A DNA stretch of 5,411 nt from Roseimaritima sp. (GTDB taxonomy: Bacteria > Planctomycetota > Planctomycetia > Pirellulales > Pirellulaceae). Below, in pieces: positions 1-4,532 of the stretch; positions within the stretch are counted from its first letter, which is position 1; the number at the start of each line of letters is the position of its first letter. The notes under the pieces are model-generated. The model made no database searches, was not told where the DNA came from, and worked only from the letters and a program-made list of their open reading frames with translations. Where the stretch lies: assembly GCA_007124075.1 (NCBI GenBank), contig SLFV01000461.1, forward strand, positions 1 through 5,411, given 5' to 3'. A program made the translations under genes and the position numbers.

Positions 1-1016
1 CCATAGACGTAGTTGTTGGGCGAACAGACCACACCCGTGCGAACATCGCATAGGCCACGCTCGGGGCGTTGCCAGTGGAATTGCGGGCTGTCATTGTAAA
101 ACAAGATGGTCTTATCAAAACCGAAATCGGCTGGTTGCTTCTCCAGTACTGATATGGATTCGATAAACGACAACTGGCCCGCGTGCGCCGGTTCCACCTC
201 AGTCAGGTCGTCGCACATTCTCAACGTTTCCACGACGCCTGCCGAGGATAAAATGCGACGCGCGGGAAGTTCACTGCCGTCGTCCAGCACCACGCCGATG
301 GCCCGCCCGCCGTCGGTGCGAATCCGGGCAACGCCGCTGCGAAGTTTAAGCTCACCCCCTAACCCGCGAAATTTTCGGACCAGATTCTTAAGGATCAGAC
401 GCACCCCTTTGAAGGGCCTTGCAAATCCCTCTAAATAGCAAGCTCGAAACATAATGCAGAACTGACCGAAATCCATATCGCTTTCGCGTGCGTTGCCGTA
501 CCACATTAGCGGGCAAAGTAGCATTTCCACCAGCAACGGGTCGGTCAAACATTCGCTCATAACTTCGCGAGCCGACCGCATAAAATCGACGTGAGTGCCA
601 TCCATGTCGTCGTAATCCAACAAACGACTGACAAATCGGTCGTAGCCGTCGATTTGGCTCGGAAAGTGCCTCGCGATTTCACTGCGGAGCAGTTCTGCAT
701 CATTTCCAAATTGCAACGAGACCCCGGGAAAGCGAATCTCCGACCCCCGTTGTTCGGCTAATTGAAAATCTTCCCAGCGGAGTCTGAGTTGCCTCAGCAA
801 TTTAGCCAGGGGACCACGTTTGGCCCCCTTGCGAGTAAAATTGGTCATCGCGTGTAGCCCGACATCGTAGTCGCGGCCGTTCAGCCGATAAAACGAGTTC
901 AGGCCACCGATCGTATAATGACGCTCCAAGATGCAGACGCGCTGATCAAAATGAGCCAGGCGAATCCCGGCCGCCAGGCCACTCATTCCGGCGCCGATAA
1001 TAATCGTGTCGTACAC
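1..1016 (-). CDS. FAD-dependent oxidoreductase, phytoene desaturase (CrtI)-like, partial at the C-terminus
   Basis: The frame is open from a GTG at 1016-1014 to the left edge: 338 codons, with the stop outside the window. The protein begins VYDTIIIGAGMSGLAAG, a Rossmann dinucleotide-binding fold with GxGxxG at residues 8-13. The acidic residue ending strand beta-2 is Glu31 (LER), followed by Gly37-Gly38. This pattern is typical of the CrtI / COG1233 family, which desaturates, isomerises or saturates polyene or long acyl substrates using FAD. Members are usually about 500 aa, so roughly the last third is missing. No alternative start fits as well, because the GTG places the FAD motif right at the N-terminus. 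A weak GGA lies about 10 bases upstream. It starts 20 bases after the ACP stop, so it is probably co-transcribed with the ACP and ketosynthase. I infer a substrate carried on, or released from, that ACP. The family is fairly sure; the reaction is unknown. Confidence 0.85.
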   Translation of the reverse strand, partial: MYDTIIIGAGMSGLAAGIRLAHFDQRVCILERHYTIGGLNSFYRLNGRDYDVGLHAMTNFTRKGAKRGPLAKLLRQLRLRWEDFQLAEQRGSEIRFPGVSLQFGNDAELLRSEIARHFPSQIDGYDRFVSRLLDYDDMDGTHVDFMRSAREVMSECLTDPLLVEMLLCPLMWYGNARESDMDFGQFCIMFRACYLEGFARPFKGVRLILKNLVRKFRGLGGELKLRSGVARIRTDGGRAIGVVLDDGSELPARRILSSAGVVETLRMCDDLTEVEPAHAGQLSFIESISVLEKQPADFGFDKTILFYNDSPQFHWQRPERGLCDVRTGVVCSPNNYVY

Positions 1017-1036
1017 GGTCTTAGGTTCCGTGGGGA

Positions 1037-1297
1037 CTAACTGCGCACGATGTCGCGCATCTTCGGTTCAAGGTACGTCACGGTGCTGGTCATGCTGTTC
1101 AAGTGCGGATAGTCCTCCTCTGGAATCTGGACACGATGACGCTTACGCAGTTCCATCACGATGTCCAGGAAATCCATGCTGTCCATTTCCAACTGCTCGC
1201 GAAACGACTGATCGTCCTCCAATGAGTCCAGATCCTCGTCGGGCGCGATGTCTTGCAGGATGTCAATGATCTCTTCTCGAATCTCTTCGTTGGTCAT
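1037..1297 (-). CDS. Acyl carrier protein
   Basis: This is an 86-residue acidic protein, a typical size for a free-standing carrier protein. The phosphopantetheine attachment site is visible as EMDSMDFLD, with Ser40 the expected modified serine (canonical DSLD/E, here DSMD). Predicted helix I (residues 3-17) is rich in Glu and Ile, and the acidic loop at 19-30 is followed by helix II after Ser40. It would tether acyl intermediates for the ketosynthase encoded just upstream. The ATG at 1297 is preceded by GGAG at 1313-1310, a rather long 12-base gap. The 144 bases between the ketosynthase stop and this start hold no convincing gene. The IPEEDYPHLNSM stretch and dedicated neighbours differ from the housekeeping AcpP context, where fabD, fabG and fabF would be expected, so I read this as a pathway-specific ACP. 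The carrier identity is strong; the pathway is inferred. Confidence 0.93.
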   Translation of the reverse strand: MTNEEIREEIIDILQDIAPDEDLDSLEDDQSFREQLEMDSMDFLDIVMELRKRHRVQIPEEDYPHLNSMTSTVTYLEPKMRDIVRS

Positions 1298-1441
1298 GGG
1301 TTAAAGTGACTCCAAAGGGAATGTCGTACGTGATTGGACGCCGACAACGTGACTTGAAAACGGGTGAATCGGGATCTCTGTCCAGCACTCCAGAATGATG
1401 TCGTTCTGCCGGAGGCCTAACCGCAACCAGCATCGTTTTGG

Positions 1442-2719
1442 TCACAGGTATCGATGAATGATAACAACTGAATTGATTCCTAACATGCCAAATGAGTTGT
1501 TCAGGATGTAATTGACTTGCGGAACTTCTTGCGGCTGGTTCAGTACCAGGCCGTTTAGTTGGCAGGCGGGATCCAGTTGGTCGACGTTGATCGTGGGGTG
1601 GACAACACGATCGCGAAAGGCAGCTAGGTTTCCCGCCAGCTCCAACGCCCCGGCGGCCCCCATCGCGTGCCCGATGTAGCTTTTTGTGTTGTTGAACCGC
1701 ACCGTTGTGCAATTGCCAAACACAGTCCTGAGCGCTAGACACTCCTGCGAATCACCACTGTTGGTCCCGGTGGCATGGGTGCTGACGATATCGATTTGTT
1801 CCGGCTGCAAACCGGCACGCTTGAGCGCTAACTGCACGCATTCGGCTTGCCGCTCCGGATTGGGCAGCACAAAGTCGGTTGCGTCGGTGTTCATCGCGTA
1901 ACCGGCCAGCTCGCCTATGATCTCAGCCCCCCGCCGCTTGGCGTCACTTAATCGCTCCAGAATGTAGGCACACCCCCCTTCGGCGACAACGATCCCGTTG
2001 CGTTTCAAATCAAAAGGCCTGGAGGCGCGAGCCGGTTCGGGGTGCTGGGCAAGCGCGTTTTGACTGTTAAACCCCGCGAAGATCCCGAACGTGTGAATGC
2101 TCTCGCTAATTCCCCCCGCCAAAGCAACGTCGCACTCATTTAATCGCAGTTGCTGAGCCCCCTGAATCAGTCCCGCGTTGCCAGCGGCACACGCCGCCCC
2201 AATCGTATAGTGCGGGCCTGTGATCCCCAGGTTCAAGGCAATCTCGCCCGCAGGATTGTTGGCCACGGTCCGCGGGTTGTGGTGGTGCGACCAAAAATCG
2301 GTGTTGTAGTCGTAACCTTTAATCTCGTGGATCTCGTTTTCGGTTTCAACGTTGCCGTGCTCCGTAACCCCAATGTAGATCCCTACGCGAGCCTTATCGA
2401 CGTTCTGCCAGTCCAAACCACTGTGGCCGACCGCTTCGTTGGCCACATAAATGCCGATGCTGCCAGCTCGCGTTCCCCGGCGCAGTTCCTTTCGGGGCTG
2501 GTAGCGTTTAGCTTCGAAATCGCAGATTCCCGCCAAGGTGTCACCGAAGTAGCGGATTTTGTAGGCTTGGACGCCGCTGCGACCTTCCAGCAATGCTTGC
2601 CGAAAAGCCGTCCAATCATTTCCGTTGGGGGCGGTTAACCCCAAGCCCGTGATCACGATACGTTGATCATCAGGCAACCGTTGAAACGTGGCGCTGGGGG
2701 AAGATTCGGCGGCAATCAC
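1442..2719 (-). CDS. Beta-ketoacyl-ACP synthase (FabF/KAS II-type ketosynthase)
   Basis: This 425-aa condensing enzyme catalyses decarboxylative Claisen condensation of an acyl thioester with malonyl-ACP. The thiolase-fold landmarks are in order: IVITGLGLTAPNG (21-33); nucleophile Cys177 in IGAACAAG; His315 in STHATGTNSGD; Lys346 and His351 in NTKSYIGHAMGAAGALE. The Cys-His-His triad and Lys are intact, so it should be catalytic rather than a chain-length factor. The C-terminal NSFGFGGTN signature reads NSFGMLGIN (409-416), altering the gating loop. The start is GTG at 2719. An in-frame TAA at 2728-2726 rules out a longer start, and no good Shine-Dalgarno precedes it. That TAA is also the stop of a small ORF six bases upstream, so translation may be coupled. 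Length matches FabF (about 410-420 aa) plus a short N-terminal extension. Its partner is probably the ACP downstream. I do not call it fabF, because the context is not the housekeeping fatty acid operon. Confidence 0.95.
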   Translation of the reverse strand: MIAAESSPSATFQRLPDDQRIVITGLGLTAPNGNDWTAFRQALLEGRSGVQAYKIRYFGDTLAGICDFEAKRYQPRKELRRGTRAGSIGIYVANEAVGHSGLDWQNVDKARVGIYIGVTEHGNVETENEIHEIKGYDYNTDFWSHHHNPRTVANNPAGEIALNLGITGPHYTIGAACAAGNAGLIQGAQQLRLNECDVALAGGISESIHTFGIFAGFNSQNALAQHPEPARASRPFDLKRNGIVVAEGGCAYILERLSDAKRRGAEIIGELAGYAMNTDATDFVLPNPERQAECVQLALKRAGLQPEQIDIVSTHATGTNSGDSQECLALRTVFGNCTTVRFNNTKSYIGHAMGAAGALELAGNLAAFRDRVVHPTINVDQLDPACQLNGLVLNQPQEVPQVNYILNNSFGMLGINSVVIIHRYL

Positions 2720-2725
2720 TTGGGT

Positions 2726-2881
2726 TTAAGCGGTTGGGTGGATGGGTGATGATTCGGGGGTTTCGATCCGTGCGTTTCGCCAGCAGCGCAACGCCTCGGA
2801 GAAGCTAACCGCAAACCCGGCGATTGACAACCACCGCTGATTTTCAGCCTTGCTCCGCAGCAGGAACGTGATCGACGACAT
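2726..2881 (-). CDS. Small hypothetical protein (51 aa) upstream of the ketosynthase
   Basis: The ATG at 2881-2879 opens a 51-codon frame ending in TAA at 2728-2726, six bases before the ketosynthase GTG. The start has a good Shine-Dalgarno: GGGAG at 2894-2890, eight bases upstream, within AAGGTGGGAG. An in-frame TGA lies nine codons before the ATG. The peptide begins MSSITFLLRSKAENQRWLS, continues through IAGFAVSF, and has a basic stretch (RCWRNARIE) before a Pro/Ser-rich tail. There is no clear signal peptide or full membrane helix, and I recognise no family. In favour: the ribosome site, the position at the head of the cassette, and the weak initiation signal of the next gene, which fits translational coupling. 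Against: it is short, and no homologue could be checked. It could be a regulatory leader ORF rather than a functional protein. Confidence 0.5.
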   Translation of the reverse strand: MSSITFLLRSKAENQRWLSIAGFAVSFSEALRCWRNARIETPESSPIHPTA

Positions 2882-2889
2882 CAATGGTG

Positions 2890-2894
2890 CTCCC
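2890..2894 (-). promoter_or_regulatory. Ribosome binding site of the 51-aa ORF
   Basis: GGGAG on the minus strand lies eight bases before the ATG at 2881. It is the best-placed Shine-Dalgarno in the minus-strand cassette. It selects this ATG over the upstream in-frame GTG and TTG codons. Confidence 0.55.
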
Positions 2895-2921
2895 ACCTTC
2901 GGCGTTCAGCGCGAGCGCTAG

Positions 2922-2937
2922 TGGCGGAATACCGCCA
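2922..2937. repeat. Inverted repeat TGGCGG-AATA-CCGCCA
   Basis: This is a perfect 6-bp inverted repeat with a 4-base loop, about 40 bases upstream of the minus-strand small ORF and about 45 bases upstream of the plus-strand TTGACT. Read on the plus strand it is followed by A-rich sequence, and read on the minus strand the T-run lies 5' of it. It therefore does not look like an intrinsic terminator in either direction. It may be an operator or a 5'-UTR hairpin for the divergent cassette. Function is inferred only from position. Confidence 0.45.
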
Positions 2938-2979
2938 AAAACAAAAGTCAAGTTTTTTTCTTGAAATCGCCGAAAACGG

Positions 2980-3007
2980 TTGACTCAAGAGATGAAATCC
3001 CTACGTT
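2980..3007 (+). promoter_or_regulatory. Putative promoter of the first DUF1559 gene
   Basis: TTGACT (2980-2985) matches five of six bases of the sigma-70 -35 consensus. After 16 bases comes TACGTT (3002-3007), a weak -10 match. By itself this would be unconvincing. It is supported by the same TTGACT followed by TAC-x-x-T and TTGGAGG upstream of the second DUF1559 gene (4430-4464). The expected transcript would carry a 5' leader of roughly 75-80 bases. Confidence 0.45.
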
Positions 3008-3037
3008 GGAGGCCAGTTAGGGGATTCCGCAGACCCC
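3006..3037 (+). promoter_or_regulatory. Conserved 5' leader block, copy 1
   Basis: The order is TTGGAGG (3006-3012), six bases, AGGGG (3019-3023), TTCCG (3025-3029), four bases, CCCC (3034-3037). GGGG and CCCC can pair as a short stem. The same elements in the same order occur upstream of the next gene at 4458-4487. CCCC could alternatively pair with the GGGG of this gene's own Shine-Dalgarno at 3080-3083, but that partner is absent in the second copy. No ATG follows TTGGAGG at a usable distance, so it is not obviously a leader-peptide ribosome site. Confidence 0.45.
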
Positions 3038-3079
3038 GAAACCCTTTTCATTGCGGTGCTGCTCTTCTACTCTTTTCGC

Positions 3080-3084
3080 GGGGA
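3080..3084 (+). promoter_or_regulatory. Ribosome binding site fixing the start of the first DUF1559 gene
   Basis: GGGGA lies seven bases before the ATG at 3092. An in-frame ATG at 3056 would add twelve residues (MLLFYSFRGDKK) but would place this site inside the gene. The site and the normal short prepilin leader length both favour 3092. Confidence 0.65.
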
Positions 3085-3091
3085 CAAAAAA

Positions 3092-4162
3092 ATGCGAATT
3101 CGGTCCAAGGATTTATCTGGTTTCACACTGGTGGAACTTTTGGTCGTGATTGCGATCATCGGAGTGCTGGTCGGTTTGCTGCTGCCGGCGGTGCAGGCGG
3201 CGCGAGAGGCGGCGCGGCGGATGCAGTGTACTAACAACCTGAAGCAGTGGGGACTGGCGATTCATAATCACCATGACACCTACCAATTCATGCCAGCTTT
3301 GATTCAGATCGGTGGTGGCCATCACGGTCGCCGCAATGGGATTGTTCCGTTGCTGCCGTTCATTGAGCAGCAAAATGTGTTCGACGCGATTTCGTCCGAT
3401 TTTCGAGTCGCACCCTGGCAGGACGCAGGCCCTGACAGTGACAGCGGCTGGATTCCGGGATCGTGGCGGGTCCAGGTTGCGACGTTTACTTGCCCCTCCT
3501 CTCCCTTGCCGTCAAACTGGCAGGGTTCTCAGAATCCTCACTCGCCGCTTAATTACCGGTTTTGCCTTGGAGATGCTGTTCGACATCGTGATGATCAGAT
3601 GTCCAACACTCGTGGAATGTTTCGGCGAGGGAATGGCATCAATAATAATGTCCAGCGGCAGGGGTATCGCTTCCGCGACGTCATCGACGGTCTGAGCAAT
3701 ACGATTGCGATGTCGGAAAAGATTTCCATGTTCGACGCAGCGTTCATTAACACTGGAGGTTGGTCTCGAGGTGTTGAAATGCAAGGCGACAGCAACCCGG
3801 GCATGTGCTTGGCGCAGGCCAATGGTAATGTTTACTTGTCCGGCCGCATTGAGGCAACGCGATGGTCCGATGGTCGGGAATCTTACTCGGCCTTCACAAC
3901 GATCATTGCACCGAACGGGCCAAGTTGCTCCCGTGAAGGTGGGAACATTCACGATGCTGGCCGCGTCCTTTCCACGGCGACAAGCCTGCATCCGGGTGGG
4001 GTAAACGTGCTGCTTGGTGATGGATCCGTGTCTTTTGTCAGCGAAACTATCGACACGGGCAATCAGGCCTTGTCTTGGACCATGAGCGGCATGAGCCCCT
4101 ACGGTGTTTGGGGTGGCATGGGGTCGCGGGCAGGCCAGGAATCGGTATCGCTGCAGCAGTAG
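3092..4162 (+). CDS. DUF1559 protein with prepilin-type N-terminus and H-X9-DG C-terminal motif
   Basis: This is a complete 356-aa protein. It starts with a short basic leader (MRIRSKDLSG) and then FTLVELLVVIAIIGVLVGLLLP, a class III (type IV prepilin) signal. Cleavage by prepilin peptidase is expected between Gly10 and Phe11, with Glu15 as the +5 glutamate, followed by one hydrophobic helix (about 11-33). AAREAARRMQCTNNLKQ follows, typical of the planctomycete DUF1559 family (PF07596). The C-terminus has HPGGVNVLLGDG: His300, nine residues, then Asp310-Gly311, the H-X9-DG signature. Five cysteines (46, 134, 158, 239, 279) are all kept in the neighbouring paralogue, so disulphides in an exported domain are plausible. 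The function of the family is not established; it is presumed to be an envelope-associated, pseudopilin-like protein. The start was chosen from GGGGA at 3080-3084. The gene has its own promoter-leader and is followed by a hairpin, so it may be monocistronic. Confidence 0.93.
   Translation: MRIRSKDLSGFTLVELLVVIAIIGVLVGLLLPAVQAAREAARRMQCTNNLKQWGLAIHNHHDTYQFMPALIQIGGGHHGRRNGIVPLLPFIEQQNVFDAISSDFRVAPWQDAGPDSDSGWIPGSWRVQVATFTCPSSPLPSNWQGSQNPHSPLNYRFCLGDAVRHRDDQMSNTRGMFRRGNGINNNVQRQGYRFRDVIDGLSNTIAMSEKISMFDAAFINTGGWSRGVEMQGDSNPGMCLAQANGNVYLSGRIEATRWSDGRESYSAFTTIIAPNGPSCSREGGNIHDAGRVLSTATSLHPGGVNVLLGDGSVSFVSETIDTGNQALSWTMSGMSPYGVWGGMGSRAGQESVSLQQ
3129..3225 (+). repeat. 97-base near-identical segment shared by the tandem DUF1559 genes, copy 1
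   Basis: Aligned by eye without gaps to 4573-4669, this segment differs at three positions only, all synonymous. It encodes the hydrophobic anchor and the AAREAARRM stretch. Immediately outside it, synonymous differences become frequent. Confidence 0.85.
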
Positions 4163-4186
4163 CGCGGCAATTCTGCCGACTTGTCT

Positions 4187-4220
4187 TGGCGAGCGGTCAC
4201 GATCCGCCTGCCGCTCGCCA
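4187..4220 (+). terminator. Hairpin after the first DUF1559 gene, probable terminator
   Basis: TGGCGAGCGG (4187-4196) and CCGCTCGCCA (4211-4220) form a perfect 10-bp GC-rich stem around a 14-base loop, starting 25 bases after the stop codon. Only a poor T-tract (TTAATCAT) follows. It could be a weak intrinsic terminator or an mRNA 3'-end stabiliser. Confidence 0.6.
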
Positions 4221-4247
4221 TTAATCATCGGGGGTCTGCCTAGTGCT

Positions 4248-4276
4248 TTGACAGCGATAAAAATCGGGAAAATTAG
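4248..4276 (+). promoter_or_regulatory. Weak alternative promoter candidate
   Basis: TTGACA (4248-4253) is a perfect -35 box. After 17 bases comes AATTAG, which matches the -10 consensus at only three positions. It lies about 260 bases before the next start codon and has no counterpart upstream of the first gene, so it is less likely than the site at 4430. Confidence 0.2.
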
Positions 4277-4347
4277 CGTTAGTCCGTAGTCGCATTTGCC
4301 AGAATTCCGGTGCATTGAGGAATGCTGGCGAACTGAACTACCCTAAA

Positions 4348-4364
4348 GTTGGCCGATGGCCAAC
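4348..4364. repeat. Inverted repeat GTTGGCC-GAT-GGCCAAC
   Basis: This is a perfect 7-bp stem with a 3-base loop, followed directly by the 8-base palindrome CGCTAGCG (4365-4372). No T-run follows, so it is a poor terminator. It could be a protein-binding site or a dispersed intergenic repeat; one window cannot tell. Confidence 0.5.
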
Positions 4365-4429
4365 CGCTAGCGATTGTTTCGCCGAAAATTTGCAGAACTG
4401 AAATTCTCGCTCTTTTCCGGACGTGTGAC

Positions 4430-4458
4430 TTGACTGCAAAGGCATTAAGCCTTACCAT
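4430..4458 (+). promoter_or_regulatory. Putative promoter of the second DUF1559 gene
   Basis: TTGACT (4430-4435), a 17-base spacer, then TACCAT (4453-4458), matching five and four of six consensus bases with ideal spacing. The layout repeats that before the first gene. The predicted leader is about 65-70 bases. Confidence 0.55.
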
Positions 4459-4487
4459 TGGAGGATTCGAAGGGGTTTTTCCGCCCC
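4458..4487 (+). promoter_or_regulatory. Conserved 5' leader block, copy 2
   Basis: The order is TTGGAGG (4458-4464), six bases, AGGGG (4471-4475), TTCCG (4479-4483), CCCC (4484-4487). GGGG and CCCC can form a short stem. Order and spacing match 3006-3037, the only length differences being two bases before TTCCG and four after it. A T-rich run (4491-4522) separates it from the ribosome site. Confidence 0.45.
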
Positions 4488-4522
4488 AACGATTTCTCTG
4501 ATTTTTTTGGCTTTCTGTTTTT

Positions 4523-4526
4523 GGAG
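4523..4526 (+). promoter_or_regulatory. Ribosome binding site of the second DUF1559 gene
   Basis: GGAG lies six bases before the ATG at 4533. It fixes this start, which gives an 11-residue basic leader before the prepilin cleavage site. Confidence 0.7.
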
Positions 4527-4532
4527 TTGTTT

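Larger units (their letters stand above)
4163..4532 (+). other. Intergenic region between the two DUF1559 genes
   Basis: This 370-base stretch has no convincing gene on either strand. It holds, in order, a terminator-like hairpin (4187-4220), a weak upstream promoter candidate (4248-4276), a short GCATT/AATGC repeat (4312-4325), a GTTGGCC/GGCCAAC hairpin (4348-4364) beside the palindrome CGCTAGCG (4365-4372), the promoter-leader module of the second gene (4430-4487), and a T-rich run leading to its ribosome site. Confidence 0.7.

Noticed and set aside
106..438. Plus-strand open frame of 110 codons
   Set aside because: It lies wholly antisense to the oxidoreductase frame, which has a FAD motif and unbroken reading. 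The peptide is Ser/Pro/Arg-rich without recognisable domains, as expected of an antisense shadow.
1304..1444. In-frame continuation of the ketosynthase beyond its TGA, about 45 codons to a TAA
   Set aside because: The protein already ends at the normal FabF C-terminus (VVIIHRYL), and the continuation shows no known domain. Chance openness of this length is unremarkable.
1263..1742. Minus-strand 159-codon frame spanning the KS end, the KS-ACP gap and the ACP start
   Set aside because: It overlaps the 3' end of the ketosynthase and the 5' end of the ACP in another frame, has low-complexity basic sequence and no ribosome site at any internal ATG. The gap portion was considered as a small gene, but nothing supports it.
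3056..3091. Upstream ATG extending the first DUF1559 protein by twelve residues
   Set aside because: The GGGGA ribosome site lies downstream of it, and the added residues would lengthen the prepilin leader beyond that of the neighbouring paralogue.
2980..3234. Plus-strand 84-codon frame starting with TTG over the promoter of the first DUF1559 gene
   Set aside because: It covers the promoter-leader block and then runs out of frame into the DUF1559 gene. It has no ribosome site and no recognisable sequence.
3512..4315. Minus-strand 267-codon open frame opposite the first DUF1559 gene
   Set aside because: It is antisense to a clear family member. A similar antisense frame appears opposite the second paralogue (4683-5270), as expected from shared codon structure rather than a real gene.
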